Below are positions 13,168 to 21,344 of a DNA stretch of 22,021 nt, one piece after another. The notes beneath the pieces are model-generated. The model worked only from the letters and a program-made list of their open reading frames with translations. It searched no databases and was not told where the DNA came from. Positions within the stretch are counted from its first letter, which is position 1. The number at the start of each line of letters is the position of its first letter. Origin of the DNA: Anthropogastromicrobium sp050944455 (GTDB lineage Bacteria > Bacillota > Clostridia > Lachnospirales > Lachnospiraceae). The DNA is taken from the NCBI GenBank assembly GCA_050944455.1, contig JBMNRC010000034.1, positions 1-22,021 on the forward strand, read 5' to 3'. The position numbers and the translations under genes are program-made.

Positions 13168-15768
13168 TCAATCCTTTGGTTCCGTCTCCGGCGGATCTTC
13201 TTCCTGGTCTTTCATCCCAACCGGTATTCTGGGAAGCACCACGGTATCAACGCCCTCCCGGTGGGTCTGGTACCAGTCGGTGGTGTCCACGCCCTCCGGG
13301 GCAAAGAGCGAGCTCTTCATCTGCTCAATCTCCGACGCCAGTGTATGCTTTTCCCCGAAGAAATGGACGTAGCCTTCCAGGGACTCCGCCTTGCCTTTGA
13401 GGCTCTGCGCTTTCTCCCACACGAAAATGGCGGATTTTCCCTTGCCGTTGCGGGCTTCCTGGATCAGGTTCTCCGCGGCGGAGTTTCCGTCGAAGCAGGC
13501 CACGATCGACGGGCGGCGCTCGAAGATCTCATAGTTGAAGCTCTTGTAGATGCCCATCGCCTCGCTCTCGGTGGAGACCCGCACGCCGACCTTTGCCTCG
13601 AGAATCCTGGCGGCCTGCGCCGGCGTCACCCGGGACGGCACAAAGCAGAATACCCGGAATCCCCTGTCGTTGTGCGTCAGCAGGTATTTCTCGTAGCCGG
13701 AGATCCTGTTGCCGATCACAAAGAAAGCCTCCTCCGGGGAGAGAACCCGCATCAGCTCTTCGATCTGCCGCTTTCCTTCCTCCGTCATGCGGGTTGAGCG
13801 CTTCTCCGTGTTGAAACTGCCGCCGGCCACCACGACCGGCATCGCGTCCCACGGGAGCGGCCGGATGGCCGGGGCCAGCACCGTGTTCGCGTCCTCCCGG
13901 GCGGACCTGCGGAGCCGGATGCTGCCGCCCTGCCCCAGCTGCATCTCCGGGTACAGCACATCCGTCAGGGTGCGGCCGGCCAGCAGCTTGCGGAAAGCGA
14001 AAGATTTTCTGCGGAAGGCGGCCTCCGCCTCGGTGATGATTTTCTCCTCCGACCGCCTCATCGCCAGCTGCTCCTCCGGCGTGAGTTCCAGAAGCTTTTC
14101 CAGCGACAGCTGCTCGTCGATCGGGTTGGTTCCGTACAGCGCCGCTCCGTCCGTGCCCTGCACGCAGGGGATCCCGGCCTTCAGGTACTCGTGCAGCGGG
14201 TGATTCTCCAGGCTGTTCAGGTTATTGAGGCGGACGTTGGATGTGAGCTGGAATTCCAGCACCACTCCGCTCTCCCGCAGGGCGGACAGAAGCCGCTGCC
14301 CTTTCGCGGTTTTGAGGCTGCTGGTGTACAGGCCGTGCCCGATGCGCATGTGCGGCATCTTCTGGCCGGGCGCCAGCGCTTTGCGCACGCACTCCAGGCT
14401 GTGCGCCACGTTTTCTTTCAGGCTGTCGTTCTCCCCCGCGTGCACGCGGATCACAAAGTCGGGATCTTTCGCCGCGATCTTTACAATCTCGCTGATGACC
14501 GGCTGCAGCTCCGAGATGTCGTTGATCTCCTCCCCGACGACGTCGGAGCCCGCCACGTACGGGTCCTGGGCGACTGCCCGCAGCACCGCGAGGTTCTGCT
14601 CCATATAGTTTTCCGGCGTTTTGAGGTCCCTCACGATGGTGAGCGGGATCCGGCGCATGGCGGCCAGAAAGCGGATGTGCACGCCGGTCTCGCGGCTGAC
14701 GGCGGGCATGACCTCATGCACTTCGGTCAGCATGCGAAGGGACTCGTAGGGCTTGACCAGCGTCGTGTCGCTGATCTCCGCGTAGGTGATCCCCTGTTTC
14801 TGGTACTGCCGGGCGATCCACAGCAGCTTGTCCTGGAAAATGGAATTCTGCCAGTAGTTCGGGTTCTGGCGGTCCTGCAGCATCTGCCGCAGGGCTCTGC
14901 GCACGTCCTCGTCCGGGATCCTGTCCACCGCGCTGTTCTCGATCTCAATCTTTTTGTCGGACTCCGTCCCTTTGCAGAACACGTACCGGTACAGGTAAAC
15001 CTTCTCCAGGTTGGTGAACACGGCCTGCCCGTCTTTGAGCACCGCCAGGGAGATGCGGATTTTCACGATGTTGAGCTCCGCGTTTTCAAGGTTGTTGAGG
15101 ATCAGGTCCGCGAAATTGATAAAGGTGTTGTCGTTGATTTTCCGGGCGAGGTACTTGCCGGTGAGCGGCGAGTCCGCGAACTGCCGGGCAACCTTTTCGC
15201 GGCGCGCCTCCACTTCTTTTTCCTGGCGGTCCGAGAGAACCAGGTCCAGCTTGCGGACATAGTACAGCGGATAGCGGATCTGGTGGGCGATGCCGAGGGC
15301 GATCAGGATGTCGGGGGAGAGGTTGCCGTTCATGTGCGTGTGCAGGTCGCTGCGGAACTTGTACTCCCGGCGGATGTAGGTTTTGAAGATCGTCTTGTCC
15401 ACCCCGTAGCGGTAGTCGCGGGTCTGGCTCATCAGCGTTTTGGCGATGGCGGGGACGGAGGCTTTGCGCTCGATGCGGCCGTCCGGATAGATGTTCGCGA
15501 CCTTCGTGTTCCCCATCCGCAGGATCCACATGTCGCGGTTGTCCCCGTCGATGTAGGCGGGCACTTCCCCGCGGATCACCAGCATCCCGTTTTCCGCCGT
15601 CGTGAGCGGAAGGCCGCAGACAGCGGCAAAGTTGCGGATCAGGTTTCCGGAATGGTGATTCGGCGTCTGCAGTTCGTAGAAGAGCCGGTCGTGATCTTCC
15701 CTGTCCCGGAAAAGCTCCAGTATCATATCTTTTTCATTGTCCAGGAAAAAACATCCAAAATACTTCAT
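13168..15768 (-). CDS. Adenosine deaminase-like protein with C-terminal SLOG-like domain
   Basis: The protein has 866 residues. Residues 1-135 match no family I recognise. Residues about 138-610 resemble the adenosine/AMP deaminase amidohydrolase barrel. The metal HxH lies in SDLHTHMNG (His143, His145). RVHAGEND gives the third metal His443 and the catalytic Glu446. RIGHGL gives His478. QGTDGAAL gives metal Asp540, but the second Asp of the usual TDDP pair is Gly541. A long insertion separates the first and later motifs. Residues about 643-820 look like a Rossmann-type nucleotide-binding domain of the SLOG class: VVVAGGS, FFVIGNR, then IVACFDGNSAAENLIQEA, which resembles FWDGKSxGTxxTI segments of DUF2493-like proteins. 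The start at 15768 (GGAGGG close upstream) is preferred to 15804. It lies 131 bases behind GH94 on the same strand. Substrate and role are unknown; a nucleotide-related function is inference. Confidence 0.78.
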   Translation of the reverse strand: MKYFGCFFLDNEKDMILELFRDREDHDRLFYELQTPNHHSGNLIRNFAAVCGLPLTTAENGMLVIRGEVPAYIDGDNRDMWILRMGNTKVANIYPDGRIERKASVPAIAKTLMSQTRDYRYGVDKTIFKTYIRREYKFRSDLHTHMNGNLSPDILIALGIAHQIRYPLYYVRKLDLVLSDRQEKEVEARREKVARQFADSPLTGKYLARKINDNTFINFADLILNNLENAELNIVKIRISLAVLKDGQAVFTNLEKVYLYRYVFCKGTESDKKIEIENSAVDRIPDEDVRRALRQMLQDRQNPNYWQNSIFQDKLLWIARQYQKQGITYAEISDTTLVKPYESLRMLTEVHEVMPAVSRETGVHIRFLAAMRRIPLTIVRDLKTPENYMEQNLAVLRAVAQDPYVAGSDVVGEEINDISELQPVISEIVKIAAKDPDFVIRVHAGENDSLKENVAHSLECVRKALAPGQKMPHMRIGHGLYTSSLKTAKGQRLLSALRESGVVLEFQLTSNVRLNNLNSLENHPLHEYLKAGIPCVQGTDGAALYGTNPIDEQLSLEKLLELTPEEQLAMRRSEEKIITEAEAAFRRKSFAFRKLLAGRTLTDVLYPEMQLGQGGSIRLRRSAREDANTVLAPAIRPLPWDAMPVVVAGGSFNTEKRSTRMTEEGKRQIEELMRVLSPEEAFFVIGNRISGYEKYLLTHNDRGFRVFCFVPSRVTPAQAARILEAKVGVRVSTESEAMGIYKSFNYEIFERRPSIVACFDGNSAAENLIQEARNGKGKSAIFVWEKAQSLKGKAESLEGYVHFFGEKHTLASEIEQMKSSLFAPEGVDTTDWYQTHREGVDTVVLPRIPVGMKDQEEDPPETEPKD

Positions 15769-15899
15769 GCACCCTCCACAAATCTGTCTGATCCTTTGTA
15801 TCATCGGGGTATCTTCCCGCGCGGCGGGGTTTACGTGCCGGGAAGTACCGTGATCCTGTCCAGTGTTGTGCGCGATCTTCTCCTGATCCGGGGAACGGA

Positions 15900-18839
15900 T
15901 CAGAGAATGATAGTTACCGTGTGCGTCCCGCTCTCCGGCTTTTCGATGGCTCCGCCAAACGCTTTTCCGTCGAAGACGTACTTCGTGCCCGCGCTCACCC
16001 GGAAGCTGTCCCCGCGCTTCACGGCCACATTGATGTGAGCGTCCCCGATGTTGAGCTGGTAGTCGTTTTCCTCCTGGCCCGGAAGAAGAAGCGGGTCAAA
16101 GCGGATCGTGTTCCCCTCCGCGAACGCGCCGAAATAGTCAATCATGCACAGCGTCAGCCAGGAAGCGGTTCCGCTGAGCATCGGGCCGATGTTCTCGCCG
16201 GTCTGCGCGTTGTTGTACTGCGTGCAGAAACGGGGATTGCCCTTGAGGACGAACGGGTTTTCCATGCTCCTGTACGGGAGCGTCTTTCCGATCATAAACC
16301 TTGCCAGCTCGATGAGGCGCTCCGCCAGCGCGGGATCCTTCACCTTTTTGGCTGCCTTCAGCGAAGCATCGCAGGCCATCATGGCCGCGTGCTTGAACAC
16401 GCCGCCGTTCTCGCGGTCCCCCGGATAGTAGAGGGCGGTGCCAGTTTCGATGTTCAGGCGGTCGAAGTCGACCAGCGTGCACAGGCGCAGGCCGGCGCCG
16501 GTCCTGAGATTGCGGTTGACGACGTCCAGCATCTTCGCGATCTGGTCCTCCGTCGCGATATCCGCGAGGATCGCCCAGCTGTAGCTGTTGAGAAAATAGG
16601 TTCCGTCCGCGGCCGGGTCGAGCGCCAGGCCGTCGCCCTTTGCGCCGAGGTAGGTATATCCGCCCTCCCGGCCGTCGTTGATCAGGCACCGCGCGAAATA
16701 GTTTTCTTTCCACGCGTTGGCCTGCACGCTGGCTGCCGTGTCGTGGGAAATCCGCTCCGCGAAAGCGGCGTCATCCCCGTGGCCGGTCATCCGGGAAAGC
16801 TCCGCCATCTCGTCCGCGGCAATCTTGAGCAGGCAGGCGTTCATGACGGATTCGCTCAGGGTGTTCTCGAACGGCGTTCCGTACGGCTCGTGCTTTTCCT
16901 CCAGCTGTCTCAGATAGGCTTTTTCCTTGCCGGGGCCGTCCATCTCGATACTGTCGAGGCGGAGCGTGTCGTTCCAGTCGGCGTGGTCCAGAAGCGGGAG
17001 GCCGTGCTTTCCGACGGAGATCTTCCCGCTGTACGTCAGGATGGCTTTGAGCGTCTCGCGGAGAGGTCTCTTCTCCCCGTCCGTCCCGGCGATCTCATAC
17101 TCTTCGTCCAGGAAACCGGCGTCCCCGGTGAGCCTGACGTAGCGGTACACGGCCTGGAACAGCCACAGCGCGTCGTCCGAGCACACGCCCGGCTCTTTCC
17201 CGCGGAAAATGAAGTTGTGGTAGGCGAAGCCCATCTTCCAGACATTGCGCACCCACATGGAGAGCAGATCTTTCACCAGGGCGTTCTCCCCGGCGGCGCT
17301 CAGGTAATCCATGCTGGCGTAAATATCCTGGATTTCGCGGAACCCGGTCTCGCGGTAAGCCTTCTGCGTCCACGCGAAGGCGCGGGACACAAACGTCTGG
17401 TACAGCACCTGGAACGGAAGGTTGTGGGAAATGTAGGAGCGGAAATCCGGTTCCCCGGACAGCGGAGTCAGGTATGCCGGATATTTTTTCCAGAACTCCG
17501 TCAGGTCACGGTACACGGCGGTCAGCTTCGCGGGGTCCGAATATTTTTCGATCAGCGTGTGCAGCGCCGCATCGAAGGGCTTCTGCGCATTCTCACCGCA
17601 CTCCAGCATGCCGACGAATTCGTCGACGGTCTTCTCCGCGCCGCCGCTGATCTCAAGTTTTTTCGCCATGGCGAAGAACGGGGTGTTCTTGCGGGAATAG
17701 CGGTTGGGCAGCGCGGCCACCAGCTCCGGATGGTCCAGGGTCCCGCGGCCGACGAAATCGGCCTGGCTGGTGCAGAAGCTGTCCATGGTCCCGCCGTCCG
17801 ACAGAAGCAGCGCGAATCTCTTCCCTTTCGCGTCTTCCTTGGGCTGGGAATGGAGCGCCAGGGCTCTGGCCTTTCCGTTTTCGTACCAGATCTCGCTCTG
17901 GCAGACGATGTTGGCGTAAACGTCGTCGTTGGCGACGGTGTCCGGGCCGGTGATCCCGAACACGCCGGTGAAGACGATCGTCAGGTTTCTGGTTCTGCCG
18001 GAGCGGTTGAGGATCGCCACGCGCTGCGCCTCGACGGCGTTCGGCATCCCCTCCTCCTGCGGAAGCAGGAAAATCGTCCGGGTGATCTTCAGCCCGTCCT
18101 CCGTCTCGTACGTGATCACGGTGCGGTTCTGCGAGTGGACTGTCTGAGCGGTTTTGACATTTTCATCGACGCAGGCGGAGTAGAAAATCTGCTTTCCGTC
18201 CTCAACCAGATAGAACTGGCGGTTCGCCGGCTCGCCGTTCTGGCTCAGGTCCAGAACCGTGCGCGTCGCCAGAACCTGGGTGCCGCCTGTCGCGCGAAAG
18301 CTGCCTCTGCCCAGCGCGTCCAGAGCGGATTTCGGGGTGGTGCACAGCGGGTAAGGATAACCGGCGAGGTTTCCGAGCAGAAGGTTGACCGGATAGTGCG
18401 GGCCGACCGGGTAGGTTTTGAGGTCGAGGACCAGCTCGCCGTTTTCATTGAGAGTGCCGGGGCTCTTCAGCACCGCCCGGTAAATCCTCAGGATTTCGTT
18501 TTCCTGCTCCCGCGTCAGCGATGCCTTTTCCGCTGCGGCGGAGCCGGACTTCCCCGCTTTTCTCACATAGCAGCCGGCCGCGCCGTCCTTCACGGCAAAG
18601 AGCACATCCTGCCCTTCCGCCTGGGCAATGTCCCGGAGCGCCGGGCTGCTCAGAAGGTATTCGCAGATCGGAGCTTTCCACGGGAGCCCTACGAAGCCGA
18701 TCAGCTCCGTTCTCGACGCGTCCTTATACTGGGCGTCCGGGGCCGCTTTCTCCGGAATCAGTCCCGGGAATCTGTCCATCAGTTCCTGCGCGGCGTCTTT
18801 CGTCTGCGTCCGCGCCTGCTCAGCCTCAAAATAACTCAT
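15900..18839 (-). CDS. GH94-family glycoside phosphorylase (glycosyltransferase 36-like)
   Basis: The protein has 979 residues, in the range of large GH94 enzymes such as cellodextrin or laminaribiose phosphorylases. An N-terminal beta-sandwich (about residues 140-410) is followed by an (alpha/alpha)6 barrel. The catalytic region is LLDHADWNDTLRLD (616-629), containing the DWND motif that holds the general acid Asp. NNAQTGENIGPMLSGTASW later in the barrel matches the phosphate-binding/end-of-barrel region of the family. The enzyme would reversibly phosphorolyse a beta-glucoside or related disaccharide, giving a sugar 1-phosphate; the linkage cannot be deduced. There is no signal peptide, so it is cytoplasmic. 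The start at 18839 has AGAGGA 6-7 bases upstream. The leader contains a 25-bp tandem repeat and a promoter with an internal palindrome. Confidence 0.9.
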   Translation of the reverse strand: MSYFEAEQARTQTKDAAQELMDRFPGLIPEKAAPDAQYKDASRTELIGFVGLPWKAPICEYLLSSPALRDIAQAEGQDVLFAVKDGAAGCYVRKAGKSGSAAAEKASLTREQENEILRIYRAVLKSPGTLNENGELVLDLKTYPVGPHYPVNLLLGNLAGYPYPLCTTPKSALDALGRGSFRATGGTQVLATRTVLDLSQNGEPANRQFYLVEDGKQIFYSACVDENVKTAQTVHSQNRTVITYETEDGLKITRTIFLLPQEEGMPNAVEAQRVAILNRSGRTRNLTIVFTGVFGITGPDTVANDDVYANIVCQSEIWYENGKARALALHSQPKEDAKGKRFALLLSDGGTMDSFCTSQADFVGRGTLDHPELVAALPNRYSRKNTPFFAMAKKLEISGGAEKTVDEFVGMLECGENAQKPFDAALHTLIEKYSDPAKLTAVYRDLTEFWKKYPAYLTPLSGEPDFRSYISHNLPFQVLYQTFVSRAFAWTQKAYRETGFREIQDIYASMDYLSAAGENALVKDLLSMWVRNVWKMGFAYHNFIFRGKEPGVCSDDALWLFQAVYRYVRLTGDAGFLDEEYEIAGTDGEKRPLRETLKAILTYSGKISVGKHGLPLLDHADWNDTLRLDSIEMDGPGKEKAYLRQLEEKHEPYGTPFENTLSESVMNACLLKIAADEMAELSRMTGHGDDAAFAERISHDTAASVQANAWKENYFARCLINDGREGGYTYLGAKGDGLALDPAADGTYFLNSYSWAILADIATEDQIAKMLDVVNRNLRTGAGLRLCTLVDFDRLNIETGTALYYPGDRENGGVFKHAAMMACDASLKAAKKVKDPALAERLIELARFMIGKTLPYRSMENPFVLKGNPRFCTQYNNAQTGENIGPMLSGTASWLTLCMIDYFGAFAEGNTIRFDPLLLPGQEENDYQLNIGDAHINVAVKRGDSFRVSAGTKYVFDGKAFGGAIEKPESGTHTVTIIL

Positions 18840-18860
18840 CTCTATTCCTCTCTTCCCTGC

Positions 18861-18910
18861 GCCGGCAGGTTTTCTGTTCTGCCGGGCCGGCGGGTTTTCC
18901 GCTGTGTCCG
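18861..18910. repeat. 25-bp tandem duplication in the GH94 leader
   Basis: Unit 1 (18861-18885) and unit 2 (18886-18910) both begin GCCGGC and share GGTTTTC, with about seven differences. Unit 1 alone forms a 7-bp hairpin, CCGGCAG (18862-18868) with CTGCCGG (18879-18885). It lies 22 bases upstream of the GH94 start codon, on the transcribed leader. Confidence 0.6.
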
Positions 18911-18953
18911 GCCCGTTCCAGATGCGGGCCGGATCTTCCTGTATCTCACTCAG

Positions 18954-18982
18954 ATATTAACAGAAACAGCACCTGTGCTCAA
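18954..18982 (-). promoter_or_regulatory. Candidate promoter and operator for GH94
   Basis: On the minus strand TTGAGC (18982-18977) and TAATAT (18959-18954) are 17 bases apart. The palindrome AGCAC-CT-GTGCT (18968-18979) overlaps the -35 and spacer, a usual position for a repressor operator. The predicted leader is about 108 bases. Confidence 0.5.
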
Positions 18983-19183
18983 GAAGATGAAGGTTTTCGA
19001 AAGCCGGAAGCAGAGCACCCACTGATTATCAGATTATCGGCAATTCAACGGAGCAGTCTATTCAGGCTGTTCCCGGACTCTATCTGGCTATTCGCGGCAC
19101 TGACAGCCTGTACAGGATCCCTGACGGTAACGGACACAGGGCATCGCGGCAGCAGACAGCAGATCCGCCTCCTGCTGCAATTC

Positions 19184-19212
19184 TTGACGCTTTTTAGTGC
19201 CCGTGCTATAAT
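19184..19212 (+). promoter_or_regulatory. Sigma-A promoter of the tRNA gene
   Basis: TTGACG (19184-19189) and a perfect TATAAT (19207-19212) have 17-base spacing, about 45 bases before the mature tRNA 5' end. This is the strongest promoter match in the window. Confidence 0.88.
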
Positions 19213-19263
19213 TGCGTGCAAGGAAAGAACGGCAATTCGTGCCATGTTGCGGTACTTTCCTCT

Positions 19264-19337
19264 GTTTCTGTAGCTCAGCAGGATAGAGCGTCCGCCTCCT
19301 AAGCGGAAGGTCGCGCGTTCGAATCGCGTCAGGAACA
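19264..19337 (+). tRNA. tRNA-Arg, anticodon CCT
   Basis: A full cloverleaf can be drawn. The acceptor stem is 19264-19270 with 19330-19336 (one G-U pair), with discriminator A at 19337. The D-stem is GCTC/GAGC. The anticodon stem is TCCGC/GCGGA with loop CTCCTAA, giving anticodon CCT, which reads AGG. The T-stem is GCGCG/CGCGT with loop TTCGAAT. CCA is not encoded. It has its own promoter and terminator, so it is a single-gene transcription unit. Confidence 0.95.
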
Positions 19338-19347
19338 TTCAGCGACA

Positions 19348-19397
19348 AGCCGGGAAGATATGCCATCAGTCAGGCAGCATCTTTCCGGCTCATTTTT
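19348..19397 (+). terminator. Intrinsic terminator of the tRNA gene
   Basis: AGCCGGGAAGAT (19348-19359) pairs with ATCTTTCCGGCT (19379-19390) with one G-T pair, followed by CATTTTTAT. It begins 10 bases after the tRNA 3' end. Confidence 0.88.
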
Positions 19398-19538
19398 ATA
19401 TGATTGCGCCGCCGCAAAACTACTGCTTCTCAGAAATGACAGGCCATATGTCCAATTTTTTTTAATATCCATAGCTGAAATGAACCGCTGCTTGTGATAA
19501 ATTAGTATTATCAGGAATACAGCGGGGACAAAGATTAA

Positions 19539-19903
19539 TGAATCTGCCGCAGAGAACAGATCATTGGCGAAGCTGTCGGGTATGAGAAAAAATCGAGGTG
19601 GAGATTAAAAAACCCAAGAGTTGGTGTAAAAGTGTCAGTGCTTTTGCCAATACTTCCGGTGGAAAAACTTAATTTTGGTATTTCGGACGAAAAGATGACC
19701 ACCAGGGTGTCCATCAAGATAATCTTGATGTTCAACTCAATAATTTCATACGCGATAACAAACGGATAAGTACATCGTCTATGGCTGAAAAGCTTAATGT
19801 AAACCCCAAAACAATACAGCGAAGAATTAAAAAGATGGGCAATATCCATTACGTCGGCCACGGATACAGCGGCTATCGGGCAGTTTATCCATCAGGTCGA
19901 TAA
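19539..19903 (+). pseudogene. Decayed AlbA_2-domain / winged-helix protein gene
   Basis: Pieces of an AlbA_2 (Schlafen-like putative DNA-binding) protein can be read in different plus-strand frames. IIGEAVGYEKK and then KPKSWCKSVSAFANTSGGK match the typical start of these proteins. LNFGISDEK follows only after a one-base frame change at an A5 tract (19663-19667). After a gap that removes most of the middle, a clean 61-residue frame encodes a C-terminal winged helix: LDVQLNNFIRDNKRISTSS, MAEKLNVNPKTIQRRIKK and the wing VGHGYSGYRAVYP, ending in TAA at 19901-19903. Intact relatives have 400-500 residues, so a large internal deletion plus frameshifts are present. No intact product is possible. 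In intact form these are usually regulators or nucleic-acid-associated ATP-binding proteins; that role is not claimed here. Confidence 0.72.
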
Positions 19904-20095
19904 TTGCATGCATTGGTACGCAGAAAGGAGGATCAAGATATCGCCCGGCGGTATTGAGTCCGCTTCATTCAATATCGTCGAAGTCGAGGTCTGGTTATCT
20001 AAGTATAAAAGTATTTAGTCCGTGAAAATTATCCGCATCCCCGTATCCCATTTTGTTTCAAGGCATTTGCATCAATGAAAGGAGAGTAACTATCT

Positions 20096-21163
20096 ATGAA
20101 TCAGAGAGAAAATTTATTAAGGGCATTAAGGAGAGATAATCCGGAAAGGGTTCCGTTTGATTTTAATCTGTGCCCGTCACAGGTTGATAATTTTGAAAAA
20201 AGAACCGGTACAAGAGATTACAGAAAATATTATGGATTTCCGACCCGTAACGTGATTTTGAAGCCAACCAGAAAAGTTTATGATTATAGCAAATATTATC
20301 AGGGAGTTGAGGAAAAACTTGAACCTCTCAATTGGAATCCGGAATGGGGAATCATGGGGATCAGAGGAAGTGTGGCTCACTTTCAGAAAATGGTACATCC
20401 GCTGGAAAATTTTAATAAGATCAGTGATATTGAAGAGTATCCATTCCCTGACATGACAGCGGATTATCGCTGGGAAGGTTTAAAAGAAGAAAATGAAAAT
20501 TTTATAAGACAGGGATTTGCTACAATCGGGGAAATGCAGATGACAATATTTGAATTGTGCTGGTACCTTCGGGGCATGGACAATTTCATGATAGATTTTT
20601 ATGAAAATCCGGAATACAATGATGCTCTGATGGATAAAATAACAGATATTCGTATTGTCATGGCCAGAAAATATGCTGAGGTTGGCGTAGATATTCTTCA
20701 GCTGGGAGATGATGTATCTACTCAGAGAGATATGATGATGGCTCCCGAATTATGGGCGAAGACATTGAAACCGCGCATGGCAAAAATAATACAGGCCGCA
20801 AAAGAGGTTAAACCCGATATCCTGGTTTTTTATCACGGGGATGGAAATCTGGAGAAAATAATTCCTGACCTGATCGAAATCGGAGTTGATGTTCTGAATC
20901 CCGTTCAGCCGGAATGCGTAGATCCATTTAAAGTAAAAAAACTTTATGGGGACAGGCTTTCATTCTGGGGATGCGTAGGCACACAGACGACAATGCCTTT
21001 TGGGACAAAAGAAGAAATATTTGATGTATGCAGGAGACTGATCCAGGAAGTGGGTAAAGGAGGCGGACTCCTTTTGGCACCGACACATACGATAGAGCCT
21101 GAGGTGCCCTATGAAAATGTCGAGGCATTTCTGGAAGCGGTGGACAAATTCGGGAAATACTGA
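20096..21163 (+). CDS. Uroporphyrinogen decarboxylase (URO-D) superfamily protein
   Basis: The protein has 355 residues, the normal length. LGDDVSTQRDMMM, FYHGDGN, IGVDVLNPVQPE, WGCVGTQTTMPFG and LLLAPTHTIEPEVPYENVEAF are typical of the URO-D/MtaA-CmuA superfamily as found in anaerobes. Members of this branch are usually not heme enzymes. Many are predicted cobalamin- or tetrahydrofolate-linked methyltransferases, or have unknown substrates in sugar or methoxy-compound catabolism. No corrinoid protein or activator gene is adjacent, so the role is open. AAAGGAGAG lies about 9 bases before the ATG. Codon use is markedly AT-rich (AAT, TTA, AGA, GAT, ATA), unlike the GC-rich genes to the left, which suggests acquisition by transfer. 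A strong terminator follows. Confidence 0.88.
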   Translation: MNQRENLLRALRRDNPERVPFDFNLCPSQVDNFEKRTGTRDYRKYYGFPTRNVILKPTRKVYDYSKYYQGVEEKLEPLNWNPEWGIMGIRGSVAHFQKMVHPLENFNKISDIEEYPFPDMTADYRWEGLKEENENFIRQGFATIGEMQMTIFELCWYLRGMDNFMIDFYENPEYNDALMDKITDIRIVMARKYAEVGVDILQLGDDVSTQRDMMMAPELWAKTLKPRMAKIIQAAKEVKPDILVFYHGDGNLEKIIPDLIEIGVDVLNPVQPECVDPFKVKKLYGDRLSFWGCVGTQTTMPFGTKEEIFDVCRRLIQEVGKGGGLLLAPTHTIEPEVPYENVEAFLEAVDKFGKY

Positions 21164-21227
21164 ATCGGGCAGGAGGGGTGATAACCACTGGCCTCTCACG
21201 CCAATGTGCGCCGCCTGGCGCAAAAAT

Positions 21228-21273
21228 GCCGTGGCTGCTGTACCATCTGGTGCAGCAGCCACGGCTATTTATT
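21228..21273. terminator. Strong terminator, probably bidirectional
   Basis: GCCGTGGCTGCTG (21228-21240) pairs perfectly with CAGCAGCCACGGC (21253-21265), extended by four more pairs to an ATCT tetraloop: 17 bp in all. TATTTATT follows on the plus strand, and the five A upstream (21222-21226 region) give a T-tract on the minus strand. It would end the URO-D transcript and also the converging MFS-remnant transcript. Confidence 0.85.
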
Positions 21274-21344
21274 GCTGTGCTGTTCATTTTTTGAATTTAC
21301 GCCATGATACGGCTGCAGGCCGTCCGGAAATATCCGGCTTTTCT

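Noticed and set aside
13168..15768. RADAR phage-defence system (RdrB-like deaminase)
   Set aside because: No RdrA-type ATPase or other defence gene is adjacent. The neighbours are a GH94 phosphorylase and PTS genes, and the C-terminal domain was not matched to RdrB. Only ADA-motif similarity supports it.
15921..19025. 1034-codon plus-strand reading frame opposite GH94
   Set aside because: It is a shadow of the GC-biased GH94 gene. The translation has no domain pattern, while the opposite frame has clear GH94 motifs and a ribosome binding site.
19535..19861. 108-codon minus-strand reading frame
   Set aside because: It lies antisense to the AlbA_2/winged-helix remnant, which has recognisable motifs. 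The minus frame has none and no ribosome binding site.
20096..21163. hemE (true uroporphyrinogen decarboxylase)
   Set aside because: The motifs fit the diverse URO-D/methyltransferase superfamily of anaerobes rather than HemE, and no heme-pathway gene is nearby.
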